Source of the DNA: Pseudonocardia sp. HH130630-07
Lineage (GTDB): Bacteria; Actinomycetota; Actinomycetes; Mycobacteriales; Pseudonocardiaceae
DNA length: 64,000 bases
Direction of reading: 5' to 3'
Assembly: GCF_001698125.1 (NCBI RefSeq)
Contig: NZ_CP013854.1
Coordinates: 3,348,001-3,412,000 of the forward strand
A program made the position numbers and the translations under genes. Shown piece after piece: positions 55,991 through 64,000 of this stretch (position 1 is the stretch's first letter; the number at the start of each line of letters is the position of its first letter). Below the pieces are notes generated by a model. The model ran no database searches, was not told where the DNA came from, and was given only the letters and a program-made list of their open reading frames with translations.

Positions 55991-57031
55991 TCAGGAGATC
56001 CAGGACTTGAGCTTCGAGAACATCTCCGAGGTCTCGCCGGAGGCCGTCATCGGGTTCACGTGCAGGTGGGTGATCCCGTTCTCGCGCAGCGCGGCGATCC
56101 GCTCGCGGACGTGCCCCTCCGGTCCGATCAGGGTGACCTTGTCGATGAAGTCCTCGGGGAGGGCGGCCATCGCCTCCTCCTTCTTCCCGTCCAGGTAGAG
56201 GTCCTGGACGGCCTTCGCCGCGTCCGGGTAGCCCTGCTTGGCGAACACCGTGTTGTAGAAGTTCCTGCCGCGGGCGCCCATCCCGCCGATGTAGAGCGCG
56301 TAGAGCCCGCGCGCGGCCTGGCGGGCCGGGGCGAACATCTCCTCCTCCAGGGCGCAGATCCCGCCGCCGGTGATCTGCAGCGGTCCCAGCTCCGGGGCCC
56401 GGCGGGCGTAGCCGGCCCGCAGTGACGGGCCGAAGACGTCCTGGATCTTCTCCGGCAGCACGACGTGCGGCAGCCAGCCGTTCGCCAGCTCGGCCGTCAT
56501 CTCCAGGTTCTTCTCGCCGAGTGCGGCCACCCAGACCGGGATGTCCGGCCGCCGCGGGTGGTTGATGATCTTCAACGGCTTGCCGAGACCGGTGCCGCTG
56601 CCCTCGGGGAGCGGGATCGGGTACAGGCCCTCGTTGGTGAGCTTCTCCTCGCGCCGCCAGACCCGGCGGCAGATCTCGATGATCTCCCGGGTGCGCCCGA
56701 CCGGCTTGTCGTAGGGGACGCCGTGGAACCCCTCGATCACCTGCGGCCCGGACGCGCCGAGACCGAGGGTGAAGCGGCCGCCGGAGAGCGCGTCCAGGCC
56801 GGCCGCCGTCATCGCGGTGAGGGCCGGTGTGCGCGAGTAGATCGGCAGGATCGCCGAGCCGATCTCGAGCCGCTCGGTGCGGGCGGCGAGGTAGCCGAGC
56901 AGCGACACGGCGTCGAAGCTGTACGCCTCGGCGGCCCAGACCATGTCGAGGCCGGCGCGCTCCATCTCGGTGACCGCGTCCGCGTTGCGGATCGGGTCGT
57001 CGCCGTAGGGGAGGATCGTGGAGAGTTTCAC
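55991..57031 (-). CDS. LLM-class F420-dependent oxidoreductase
   Basis: A 346-residue luciferase-like monooxygenase fold. It opens MKLSTILPYGDDPIRNADAV and contains AGLDMVWAAEAYSFDAVSLL, RLEIGSAILPIYSRTPALTA and SGGRFTLGLGASGPQVIEGF, all typical of F420-using members in actinobacteria. The substrate is unknown; F420 use is inferred from the subfamily. It is divergent from the desaturase gene. Confidence 0.88.
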   Translation of the reverse strand: MKLSTILPYGDDPIRNADAVTEMERAGLDMVWAAEAYSFDAVSLLGYLAARTERLEIGSAILPIYSRTPALTAMTAAGLDALSGGRFTLGLGASGPQVIEGFHGVPYDKPVGRTREIIEICRRVWRREEKLTNEGLYPIPLPEGSGTGLGKPLKIINHPRRPDIPVWVAALGEKNLEMTAELANGWLPHVVLPEKIQDVFGPSLRAGYARRAPELGPLQITGGGICALEEEMFAPARQAARGLYALYIGGMGARGRNFYNTVFAKQGYPDAAKAVQDLYLDGKKEEAMAALPEDFIDKVTLIGPEGHVRERIAALRENGITHLHVNPMTASGETSEMFSKLKSWIS

Positions 57032-57149
57032 TCCCCGTTCAGTAGTCGTAAGTTACCGACGGGTCAAGTGCGCGGGCGGTCGAACCCGAAGCCCGATAGG
57101 GGGGTTAGCCGCACTGCCCGACGGGTACGTCCGGAGGTCTCATGGAGCC

Positions 57150-58118
57150 ATGACGCTCGAGGCCGCTCCGCCCACTCCCGCTCCCGAGAAGCGGGCGCCA
57201 GCACCGATCACCGAGGGCACCCGCCCGCCCGGTGCCGTCTTCCTGATCGGCGTGTTCGTCACGCTGCCGACGCTGGCGCTGCTCGCCGCGATCCCGCTCG
57301 CCTGGGGCTGGGGGCTCGGCTGGGTCGACGTCGCGCTGTTCGCGGTGTTCTACGTGATCAGCGGGCTCGGCGTGACCGTCGGCTTCCACCGGTACTTCAC
57401 GCACGGCTCGTTCAAGGCGAACCGCGCGCTGCGGATCGCACTGGCGGTCGCCGGCAGCATCTCGCTGCAGGGCAGCGTCCTCGACTGGGTCGGTGACCAC
57501 CGCCGCCACCACGCCTTCTCCGACAAGGAGGGCGACCCGCACTCGCCGTGGCTCTACGGCACCGGCCCGCGGGCGCTGGTCAAGGGCTTCGTGCACGCGC
57601 ACTTCGGCTGGCTGTTCGACCGCGACCTCACCAACATGAAGCGGTTCGCGCCGGACCTGCTGGAGGACGCCGACATCAAGCGGGTCGACAAGGCCTTCCC
57701 GCTGATCGTCGTGGGCAGCCTGCTCGGCCCGGCACTCATCGGCGGTCTGGTGACGATGTCCTGGTGGGGCGCGTTCACCGCGTTCTTCTGGGCCGGCCTG
57801 GTCCGGGTCGCGCTGCTGCACCACGTCACCTGGTCGATCAACTCGATCTGCCACATCTGGGGCGAGCGGCCGTTCGCCTCGCGGGACAAGTCCGCGAACG
57901 TCTGGTGGCTGGCGGTGCTCTCCTTCGGCGAGTCCTGGCACAACCTGCACCACGCCGACCCGACCTGCGCCCGGCACGGCGTGAAGAAGGGCCAGATCGA
58001 CATCTCGGCCATCGTCATCCGGGGCTTCGAGAAGGCGGGCTGGGCGACCAACGTCCGCTGGCCCACCACCCGGCGGCTGGAGAAGCTCGCCGCCAAGAAG
58101 CAGGCCGCTGCTGCCTGA
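57150..58118 (+). CDS. Acyl-CoA/fatty acid delta-9-type desaturase
   Basis: A 322-residue membrane di-iron desaturase. The three histidine boxes are GFHRYFTHG, DHRRHHAF and HNLHHADPT. Four hydrophobic segments fit the family topology. It introduces a cis double bond into saturated acyl-CoA or lipid-bound chains. ATG 57150 was chosen over an out-of-frame ATG at 57142. A strong hairpin follows. Confidence 0.92.
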   Translation: MTLEAAPPTPAPEKRAPAPITEGTRPPGAVFLIGVFVTLPTLALLAAIPLAWGWGLGWVDVALFAVFYVISGLGVTVGFHRYFTHGSFKANRALRIALAVAGSISLQGSVLDWVGDHRRHHAFSDKEGDPHSPWLYGTGPRALVKGFVHAHFGWLFDRDLTNMKRFAPDLLEDADIKRVDKAFPLIVVGSLLGPALIGGLVTMSWWGAFTAFFWAGLVRVALLHHVTWSINSICHIWGERPFASRDKSANVWWLAVLSFGESWHNLHHADPTCARHGVKKGQIDISAIVIRGFEKAGWATNVRWPTTRRLEKLAAKKQAAAA

Positions 58119-58137
58119 CCCCCCTCGCGTCCACGAC

Positions 58138-58166
58138 GGCCCCCGCACCGCACCGGTGCGGGGGCC
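58138..58166. terminator. Hairpin after the desaturase gene
   Basis: A 13-bp perfect stem, GGCCCCCGCACCG (58138-58150) with its complement at 58154-58166, and a 3-nt loop. It lies between the convergent desaturase and LysR-ligand-domain genes, so it probably terminates both. Confidence 0.75.
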
Positions 58167-58181
58167 TCGTCGTGTCCGGGG

Positions 58182-58877
58182 TCAGCGGCGACGGCCCCGG
58201 CGGCCCTGCGGGCGCGACCCGGCCCGCCTCGCGGGGGCCGGTGGCGTCGCCGCGGCCGCCCGCGCGGGGGTGCGGGAGCTGTTCACCGTGCGCCCGCGGA
58301 CGATCCCGATGAACTGCTCCATCAGGTCGGTCGTCCGGTCCTCCGGCCAGGTGAGGACGACGCCCGACTCCGGCGCGCCGGTCAGCGGGCGGTAGGTGAG
58401 GTCGCGGCGGTGGTGCAGCCGCGCCAGTGACTGGGGGACGACGAGCAGCCCGATGCCCGCGGCGACGAGCTCGACCGCCTCCGCCGTCGTCGCGACCGCG
58501 GCCGCGGGGGCGACGCCCGGGGGGCCGTCCGGCCAGGTGAGCCCGGTGTCCGGCGGGTCCAGGACGACCTCGCCGGTCAGGTCGGCGACGGCGACCTCGT
58601 CGACCGCGGTGACGACGTGGTCCTTCCCGGCGACGACGACGGTGGTCTCGGTGTAGAGCGGTATCGCGTGCAGCCCGTCCCGGTCGATCGGCAGCCGGAC
58701 CAGCCCGGCGTCCACGGTGCCGGCGCGCACGGCGGGCTCGGCGCCCGCGACGTCCAGCGCGACGAGGTCCAGCGGCACGTCCGGCAGCCGCTCGGCCCAG
58801 GTCCGGGCCCACTTGGCGGGCGTGACGCCCGGGACGTAGCCGAGCCTGAAGGATGCGGCGTCGCCCGGGTCGGTCAC
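58182..58877 (-). CDS. LysR substrate-binding-domain protein without HTH
   Basis: A 231-residue protein that starts directly in the periplasmic-binding-like fold of LysR regulators (ASFRLGYVPGVTPAKWARTW, AGTVDAGLVRLPIDRDGLHA, VELVAAGIGLLVVPQSLARL). The N-terminal winged helix is missing, and GTG 58877 is the first reasonable start, 58 bp from the divergent gene. The C-terminus is an Ala/Pro/Arg-rich basic tail. It may act as a ligand-sensing partner. Divergent pairing with the DUF5997 gene is, as I recall, conserved in actinobacteria. Confidence 0.82.
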   Translation of the reverse strand: MTDPGDAASFRLGYVPGVTPAKWARTWAERLPDVPLDLVALDVAGAEPAVRAGTVDAGLVRLPIDRDGLHAIPLYTETTVVVAGKDHVVTAVDEVAVADLTGEVVLDPPDTGLTWPDGPPGVAPAAAVATTAEAVELVAAGIGLLVVPQSLARLHHRRDLTYRPLTGAPESGVVLTWPEDRTTDLMEQFIGIVRGRTVNSSRTPARAAAATPPAPARRAGSRPQGRRGRRR

Positions 58878-58935
58878 CGGGCCAGGTTATTCCGCCGGTG
58901 CCCGGGTCCCCGGCCGCCCCTCGTACCCTGGCGCG

Positions 58936-59316
58936 ATGACGTCGCAGAAGTCCACCCAGACGATGAAGCCCGCGACGGCGGCGAAGAAGCTCGGTGTCTA
59001 CCTCGAGGCCACGCCCGCCGAGTTCCGGGACGGGGTGATCTCGCGCGACGAGCTCAACGCCCTGCAGGCCGATCCGCCGGAGTGGCTGCGCGAGCTGCGC
59101 CGCACCGGGCCGCACCCGCGCCCGGTCGTCGCCGACCGCCTCGGGGTGTCGATCTCCGGACTGGCCAGGGCCGGGATCACCGAGCCGCTGACCACCGAGC
59201 AGATCGCGGCCCTGAAGGAGGAGCAGCCGGAGTGGCTGCGCCAGGAGCGCAACACCCGGGCCGAGACGCAGCGCGAGACCGACCGGCTGAAGGGCGCGCA
59301 GGCTCCGAAGAAGTAG
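58936..59316 (+). CDS. DUF5997-family protein
   Basis: A 126-residue soluble protein with TMKPATAAKKLGVYLEATPA, twin PEWLR motifs (DPPEWLRELRRTGPH and QPEWLRQERN) and a helix-turn-helix-like RPVVADRLGVSISGLARAG, so it may bind DNA. It matches the actinobacterial DUF5997 family. It faces the HTH-less LysR-like protein across a short divergent promoter, so the two could work as a split regulator. Confidence 0.8.
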   Translation: MTSQKSTQTMKPATAAKKLGVYLEATPAEFRDGVISRDELNALQADPPEWLRELRRTGPHPRPVVADRLGVSISGLARAGITEPLTTEQIAALKEEQPEWLRQERNTRAETQRETDRLKGAQAPKK

Positions 59317-59367
59317 CAGTAGTAACGAGGACCGGAACGGTCCTCGTCCGGTGCCATCGTCGTGCCC

Positions 59368-60078
59368 ATGACGACGTTCGTGCTGGTTCCCGGATTCTGG
59401 CTCGGCCCCTGGGCGTGGGACGAGGTGGCGGGCGACCTGCGCTCCCGCGGCCACGAGGTGACGGCGGTCGGGCTGGGCCACGCACCGGGTGACACCGCGG
59501 AGTCCCATGTGGAGGACGTGCTCGACGCCCTCCCCGGTGCCGGTGGCCCCGTCGTACTCGTCGGGCACAGCGGCGGCGGCCCGGTCTGCGCCGCGGCCGC
59601 CGAGCGGGCCAGGGACCGGGTCGCGCACCTGGTGTTCGTCGACACCGGCCCGCTGCCCGACGGCGTCGCCCAGGTCGACTTCACCGGGCCCGCGGCGCAG
59701 GAGCGGATCCGGGCCGCCATCACGGCGCACGGCACGGGGCAGCCGATGCCGGACCGCGACGGGTTCGCGGCACTCGGGACGAGCACCGAGGGCATCCCGG
59801 ACGCGCTGTTCGAGCAGGTCCGGGCGCGCTCGGAGGTCGAGCCCGCCGGGGTCGTGCTGACCGGGGTGCGGCGCGGCACGCCCGATCCGACGCTGCCGAA
59901 GACCGTCGTGGCCTGCAGCTTCGCCCCGGACGACGTGCGCGGTGCGATCGAGGCCGGGGTGCCGGGCTTCGCCGGGATGGACGGGCCGGAGTGGGCGTTC
60001 ACGGCGCTGCCGACCGGGCACTGGCCGATGTTCTCCGAGCCGCGGCGGCTCGCAGAGATCCTGCACGCGCTGGCGTAG
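59368..60078 (+). CDS. Alpha/beta-hydrolase (EstC/salicylate esterase-like)
   Basis: A 236-residue alpha/beta-hydrolase with an oxyanion loop FVLVPGFWLGPWAWDEVAGD, nucleophile elbow VGHSGGGPV (Ser about residue 70) and a terminal His in PTGHWPMFSEP. It resembles small plant-salicylate-esterase-like hydrolases. The start is ATG 59368; GTG 59362 adds two residues. An ArsR-type regulator gene follows 54 bp downstream. Confidence 0.87.
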   Translation: MTTFVLVPGFWLGPWAWDEVAGDLRSRGHEVTAVGLGHAPGDTAESHVEDVLDALPGAGGPVVLVGHSGGGPVCAAAAERARDRVAHLVFVDTGPLPDGVAQVDFTGPAAQERIRAAITAHGTGQPMPDRDGFAALGTSTEGIPDALFEQVRARSEVEPAGVVLTGVRRGTPDPTLPKTVVACSFAPDDVRGAIEAGVPGFAGMDGPEWAFTALPTGHWPMFSEPRRLAEILHALA

Positions 60079-60086
60079 CGCGTATC

Positions 60087-60120
60087 GCAAGAAGTCTTGT
60101 TAAAGATGTCTTGCGCAAGA
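60087..60120. promoter_or_regulatory. Tandem dyads upstream of the ArsR-type gene
   Basis: Two dyads lie 13-46 bp before the start codon: CAAGA-AG-TCTTG (60088-60099) and the perfect 12-bp palindrome TCTTGCGCAAGA (60109-60120). Both share TCTTG/CAAGA half-sites, and the region is AT-rich for this genome. They are probably autoregulatory operators of the downstream regulator. Confidence 0.6.
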
Positions 60121-60132
60121 TACCTTGCCATC

Positions 60133-60732
60133 ATGTCCGAGAACCGCGCATCGCTGACGGATCCGGCCCAGCTGCGGGCGCTGTCGCACCCGCTGCGGAT
60201 CGCGATCGTCAACCTCCTGACGCTGGAGCGCTCCGCGACGGCGACCCGCTGTGCCGAGATCACCGGCGAGAGCGTGGCCAGCTGCTCCTACCACCTGTCG
60301 ATCCTGGCGAAGTACGGCTTCGTCGAGCCGGCCGACGGCGGGCGCGGCCGGGAGAAGCCGTGGCGCCTGGTGCACGACGGGCACTCCTGGTCGGTGGAGG
60401 ACGGCATGGAGCCGGAGGCGGCGATGGCCGTCGAGGCGCTGTCGGAGGTCTTCATCGACGACACGGCGGCCCGGATCAAGCGCTGGAACCGGCGGCTCGG
60501 CCAGGAGCCGGAGCAGTGGCGCCGCGCCGCGAGCTCGTGGAACACCGTCACCTGGCTCACGGCGGCGGAGCTGCGCGACATGACCGCGGAGTTCCAGGCG
60601 CTCGTCGCGCGCTACGCGGACCGTCGCCGGGACCCGTCGACCGCACCGCCGGGCGCCCGGCCGGTCGAGATGTTCCTCGCCGCGTGGCTGCCCCGCCCGA
60701 TCGGGGAGATCGTGCCGGAGGACCCGTCGTGA
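60133..60732 (+). CDS. ArsR-family-type helix-turn-helix regulator
   Basis: A 199-residue regulator with an N-terminal winged helix (LRALSHPLRIAIVNLLTLER, then ESVASCSYHLSILAKYGFVE) and a long C-terminal helical region (about 95-190) of unknown ligand. No metal-binding Cys cluster is visible, so it is probably not a metal sensor. The start is MSENRAS at 60133, right after the paired dyads. It overlaps a small gene by 4 bp. Confidence 0.85.
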   Translation: MSENRASLTDPAQLRALSHPLRIAIVNLLTLERSATATRCAEITGESVASCSYHLSILAKYGFVEPADGGRGREKPWRLVHDGHSWSVEDGMEPEAAMAVEALSEVFIDDTAARIKRWNRRLGQEPEQWRRAASSWNTVTWLTAAELRDMTAEFQALVARYADRRRDPSTAPPGARPVEMFLAAWLPRPIGEIVPEDPS

Positions 60733-60917
60733 ACGGGGAGATCGCCGCGATGCTCGCCCGGGCCCGGATGCACGAGCTGCACGCCGAGGCCGACCGGCAC
60801 CGCCGGTGCCGCCGGTCGCGGCCCGCGGGATCGGCGGTGCACCGGTGGTACGCCCGGCTGTGGTGGGCGGCCCGTCCCCGTGCCGCCGTGTGGGCCCCGG
60901 CACTGCTCGGTAACTGA
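60729..60917 (+). CDS. Small basic protein coupled to the ArsR-type gene
   Basis: A 62-residue, Arg/His/Ala-rich protein (MLARARMHELHAEADRHRRC) from GTG 60729, overlapping the regulator stop as GTGA. It has a Trp/Tyr-rich stretch (HRWYARLWWAARP) that could be membrane-associated. Function unknown; the coupling argues it is translated. Confidence 0.55.
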   Translation: MNGEIAAMLARARMHELHAEADRHRRCRRSRPAGSAVHRWYARLWWAARPRAAVWAPALLGN

Positions 60918-60928
60918 CCGCCGACACG

Positions 60929-60965
60929 ACGACGCCCGGGCCGGCGGACCGGTCCCGGGCGTCGT
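60929..60965. terminator. Hairpin between the ArsR operon and katG
   Basis: A 12-bp perfect stem, ACGACGCCCGGG (60929-60940) with its complement at 60954-60965, and a 13-nt loop. It lies between convergent transcripts and probably terminates both. Confidence 0.75.
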
Positions 60966-60983
60966 GCGCGCGTCAGCGGATGA

Positions 60984-63230
60984 TCAGACGTCGTACCGGT
61001 CGGCCATCATGACCTTGTCCCAGGCGGCGACGAAGTCCTGCACGAACTTCTCGCCCGCGTCGTCGCTGGCGTAGACCTCGGCCACCGCGCGCAGCTCGGA
61101 GTTCGAGCCGAACACGAGGTCGGCGCGGGTCCCGGTCCACTTCTGCGCCCCGGAGGCGTCGACCGCGGTGAAGGCGTTGTCGTCGCCGGACACCGCGTGC
61201 CACTCGACGCCGGCCGAGAGCAGGGTGGTGAAGAAGTCGTTGCTCAGCGTGCCCGGCCGCTCGGTGAGGACGCCGGCGGTGGCACCACCGGTGTTCGCAC
61301 CCAGCACCCGCAGGCCGCCGACCAGCACGGTCAGCTCCGGCGCGGTCAGGCCGAGCAGGTTCGCGCGGTCCACGAGCTGGTACTCCGCCGGGAGGCGGTT
61401 CTCCTTGCCCAGGACGTTGCGGAACCCGTCGGTCGCCGGCTCCAGGTAGGAGAACGACTCGACGTCGGTCTGCTCCTGGGTGGCGTCGGTGCGGCCCGGG
61501 ACGAACGGCACGGTGACGTCGTGCCCGGCGTCCTTCGCGGCCTTCTCGACGCCCGCGGCGCCGGCGAGGACGACCAGGTCGGCGAAGGAGATCTTCTTCC
61601 CCCCGGTCAGCGAGCCGTTGACCTGCGCCTGCAGCGACTCCAGCTTCGAGACGACCGTGGTCAGCTGCGCCGGGTCGTTGACCTCCCAGCTGCGCTGCGG
61701 CTCCAGGCGGATGCGGCCGCCGTTGGCGCCGCCCCGCTTGTCGGAGTTGCGGAACGACGAGGCCGCGGCCCACGCCGTCGACACCAGCTCGGACACCGAC
61801 AGCCCGGAGTCGAGCACGGTCGCCTTGATCGAGGCGACGTCGTCGGCCGAGACGAGCTCGTGGTCCACGGCCGGGACCGGGTCCTGCCAGAGCAGCTCCT
61901 CGGACGGGACCAGCGCGCCGACGTAGCGCTCCCGCGGGCCCATGTCACGGTGGGTCAGCTTGTACCAGGCGCGGGCGAAGACGTCCTCGAACTCCTGCGG
62001 GTCGTCCCGGAACCGCAGCGAGATCTGCTCGTAGATCGGGTCGAACCGCAGGGCCAGGTCGGTGGTGAGCATCGTCGGCTTGCGCGCCGGGAAGCCCTCC
62101 TCCGGGTCCGGGATGATCGCCTCGGCGTCCTTCGCGACGTACTGCTTCGCGCCGGCCGGCGAGGTCTCCAGCTCCCACTCGTAGCGGAACAGGAAGTCGA
62201 AGAAGTCGTGGCTCCACCGGTTCGGGGTGCGGGTCCAGACGACCTCGAGCCCGGAGGTGATCGCGTCGCGGCCCTTGCCGGAGCCGAAGTTCTGCTTCCA
62301 GCCCAGGCCCTGCTCGGTGATGTCGGCGCCCTCGGGCTCCGGGCCGACGTTGCCGTTCTCGTCGGGGTTCGCGGCACCGTGGGTCTTGCCGAGGGTGTGC
62401 CCGCCGGCGATCAGCGCGACGGTCTCCTCGTCGTTCATCGCCATCCGGCCGAACGTCTCGCGGATGTCGCGCGCGGCGGCGACCGGGTCGGCGCTGGCGT
62501 CCGGGCCCTCCGGGTTGACGTAGATCAGACCCATGTGCGCGGCGCCCAGCGGCTTCTCCAGCTCGCGGTGCGCGAGATCGGTGCTGCCGCCGTAGCGCGC
62601 CTCGTTGCCCAGCCAGGTGGTCTCGGCACCCCAGTAGACGTCCTCGTCGGGCTCCCACACGTCGGCGCGGCCGCCGGCGAAGCCGAAGGTGGTGAAACCG
62701 GAGACCTCCAGGGCCCGGTTGCCCGCGAAGATCAGCAGGTCGGCCCAGGAGACCGAGCGGCCGTACTTCTGCTTGACCGGCCAGAGCAGGCGGCGGGCCT
62801 TGTCCAGGTTGCCGTTGTCCGGCCAGCTGTTCAGCGGGGCGAAGCGCTGCATGCCGGCACCGGCGCCGCCGCGGCCGTCGAAGGTCCGGTAGGTGCCCGC
62901 GGAGTGCCAGGCCATCCGGATGAACAGGCCGGCGTAGCTGCCGTGGTCGGCCGGCCACCAGTCCTGCGAGGTGGTGATGACCGCGTCGACGTCGCGGGCC
63001 AGCTCACCGAGGTCGACGGCGGCGAACGCGGCGGCGTAGTCGAACTCGCCGTGGAACGGGTCGGCGGCGACCTGGTGCTTGCGGAGGATCTTCAGGTTGA
63101 GCTGGTTCGGCCACCAGTCGATGTTGCCGCCGCCCTCGGTCGGGTGCGGCATCCCGCCGTGCGCGACCGGGCAGCCGCCGTCCTCCTCCCGGTTCATCTG
63201 GCTCTCGACGGTGGGGTGCTCGTCAGACAC
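60984..63230 (-). CDS. katG: Catalase-peroxidase KatG
   Basis: A 748-residue bifunctional haem enzyme. The distal pocket is [13 protein letters not shown] (Trp and His), the Tyr of the Met-Tyr-Trp crosslink is in LIYVNPEGP and the Met in [16 protein letters not shown], and the proximal His is in [15 protein letters not shown] duplicated C-terminal half is present. The serine equivalent to the isoniazid-relevant S315 is kept in [12 protein letters not shown]. It is downstream of and overlaps a Fur-type gene, as in mycobacterial furA-katG. Confidence 0.96.
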   Translation of the reverse strand: MSDEHPTVESQMNREEDGGCPVAHGGMPHPTEGGGNIDWWPNQLNLKILRKHQVAADPFHGEFDYAAAFAAVDLGELARDVDAVITTSQDWWPADHGSYAGLFIRMAWHSAGTYRTFDGRGGAGAGMQRFAPLNSWPDNGNLDKARRLLWPVKQKYGRSVSWADLLIFAGNRALEVSGFTTFGFAGGRADVWEPDEDVYWGAETTWLGNEARYGGSTDLAHRELEKPLGAAHMGLIYVNPEGPDASADPVAAARDIRETFGRMAMNDEETVALIAGGHTLGKTHGAANPDENGNVGPEPEGADITEQGLGWKQNFGSGKGRDAITSGLEVVWTRTPNRWSHDFFDFLFRYEWELETSPAGAKQYVAKDAEAIIPDPEEGFPARKPTMLTTDLALRFDPIYEQISLRFRDDPQEFEDVFARAWYKLTHRDMGPRERYVGALVPSEELLWQDPVPAVDHELVSADDVASIKATVLDSGLSVSELVSTAWAAASSFRNSDKRGGANGGRIRLEPQRSWEVNDPAQLTTVVSKLESLQAQVNGSLTGGKKISFADLVVLAGAAGVEKAAKDAGHDVTVPFVPGRTDATQEQTDVESFSYLEPATDGFRNVLGKENRLPAEYQLVDRANLLGLTAPELTVLVGGLRVLGANTGGATAGVLTERPGTLSNDFFTTLLSAGVEWHAVSGDDNAFTAVDASGAQKWTGTRADLVFGSNSELRAVAEVYASDDAGEKFVQDFVAAWDKVMMADRYDV

Positions 63231-63675
63231 TCCGAACTCCTTCTGGTTCTGTGGTGGTGGTCGAACAGTCGGGGCACCGTCCCCAGTAGACGACCTCGGC
63301 CTCGTCGATGACGAAGCCGCTGTCGTCGGACGCGGTGAGGCAGGGCGCGGCGCCGACGGCGCAGTCGACGTCGGCGATGGCCCCGCAGGACCGGCAGACG
63401 ACGTGATGGTGGTTGTCGCCCACCCGCGCCTCGTACCGGGCGACCGAACCCGTCGGCTGGATGCGCCGTACGAGCCGGGCCCCGGTCAGTGCCTTCAGGA
63501 CGTCGTAGACGGCCTGGTGGGACACCTCGCCGATGTCCTCCCGCACGACCCGGATGATCGAGTCCGTGTCCGCGTGCTGGTGGGAGTGCACGGCGTGCAG
63601 CACGGCCAGGCGAGGGCGGGTCACGCGCAGCGCTGCCCCGCGCAACATGCCCTCGTAGTCCGAAGCGGTCGACAC
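63223..63675 (-). CDS. furA: Fur-family peroxide/iron regulator FurA (CatR-like)
   Basis: A 150-residue Fur-type repressor. The DNA-binding helices include [20 protein letters not shown] and [20 protein letters not shown]; metal sites are [17 protein letters not shown] and a late CPDC. The conserved part starts at GTG 63675 ([17 protein letters not shown]). It overlaps the katG start by 8 bp, so the two are one peroxide-responsive operon, expected to be self-repressed. The 180 bp upstream hold no other gene. Confidence 0.92.
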   Translation of the reverse strand: MSTASDYEGMLRGAALRVTRPRLAVLHAVHSHQHADTDSIIRVVREDIGEVSHQAVYDVLKALTGARLVRRIQPTGSVARYEARVGDNHHHVVCRSCGAIADVDCAVGAAPCLTASDDSGFVIDEAEVVYWGRCPDCSTTTTEPEGVRSV

Positions 63676-63854
63676 GACGACGAGCCTGCCGTCGTTTCTG
63701 GAACGAGTCAAGTTTCGGCGTGTCTCATTTCCGGACACCCGGTCCTGCGGTGTCCCGGTCGGGGCACCGGCCGCCCGGTCGGCCAGGATGGTGGCGCACT
63801 CGGTACCCGCGGGAGCACCCGGGTACCGGCACACGAGACGGGCGGGAGATCCAC

Positions 63855-64000
63855 GTGCACGACGCGGGACCCGGGCGGATCGTGGTCGACGGGCTCGGCA
63901 AGGACTTCGGGCGGGTCGAGGCGGTGCGGGACCTGTCGTTCACCGTCGAGCCGGGCTCGGTGACCGGGTTCCTGGGCCCGAACGGCTCGGGCAAGACGAC
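63855..64000 (+). CDS. ABC transporter ATP-binding protein, N-terminal part
   Basis: The first 48 codons only, cut by the window end. GTG 63855 is followed by IVVDGLGKDFGRVEAVRDLS and Walker A GPNGSGKTT. The start resembles exporter-type ABC ATPases. The rest is beyond the window, so substrate and partner cannot be read. Confidence 0.85.
   Translation, partial: MHDAGPGRIVVDGLGKDFGRVEAVRDLSFTVEPGSVTGFLGPNGSGKT

Overview
The window is very GC-rich, densely coded actinobacterial DNA. It carries a mycothiol-type SigR/RsrA redox pair, a WhiB regulator, a PdtaS-type kinase, the 24-residue ribosomal protein bL37, a fused actinobacterial 2-oxoglutarate dehydrogenase (Kgd), an F420-type oxidoreductase and a wax ester/diacylglycerol acyltransferase. 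Together these point to a Pseudonocardia-like member of the Pseudonocardiales. The genus is an inference, and no rRNA or tRNA gene is visible. The sequence starts in a gap before a MarR gene and ends inside an ABC ATPase gene.

Layout. 1-7.1 kb: MarR with a Drr-type ABC exporter, a HAD-like protein, an Rv0909-like small protein, an FMN alpha-hydroxyacid oxidase, a TrmH-type RNA methyltransferase, and a WS/DGAT with a small partner. 7.2-11.8 kb: lipoprotein, rsgA, aroA, SRAP peptidase and an alpha/beta hydrolase. 11.8-17.8 kb: a 74-residue protein, purC, a GntR regulator, a PAS-GGDEF-EAL protein, a DUF574 methyltransferase and YbaK. 17,825-26,860: a mobile region bounded by two near-identical IS3-family copies in direct orientation. 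26.9-32.4 kb: the conserved block sigR-rsrA, bL37, pdtaS, whiB1, lipid kinase. 32.5-44.3 kb: GNAT/phosphatase pair, secreted serine protease, malic enzyme, a second GGDEF-EAL protein, a four-gene osmoprotectant ABC transporter and an Nramp-like transporter. 44.5-48.0 kb: a three-gene FtsK/SpoIIIE-type ATPase operon. 48-64 kb: citrate transporter, a 58-residue small protein, FetB-like permease, kgd, LLM oxidoreductase, desaturase, a LysR-ligand-domain protein paired with a DUF5997 protein, an ArsR-type operon, furA-katG and a partial ABC ATPase.

The most notable region is the 9-kb mobile segment. Its outer ends are flanked by a 3-bp direct repeat (CTT), and removing the segment restores a 20-bp-arm palindrome, so it behaves like an IS3-bounded composite transposon that landed just upstream of the SigR-type promoter of sigR. 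Inside are nested, decayed IS481, IS256, ISL3, IS5 and IS630 remnants and two intact cargo genes: an AbiF/Abi_2-type HEPN protein with a structured RNA candidate directly upstream on the same strand, and a mycobacterial-type methylenetetrahydrofolate reductase homologue. The AbiF gene with its RNA is the best candidate for an interesting defence or toxin-antitoxin system. The FtsK-like ATPase with two small helical partners is the second candidate of unknown function.

Regulatory sites readable from the sequence include a GGAAT-N18-GTT promoter before sigR, a near-perfect CRP-type site upstream of whiB1, paired dyads before the ArsR gene, repeated GTACTAG motifs before the GntR gene, and several strong bidirectional hairpin terminators.
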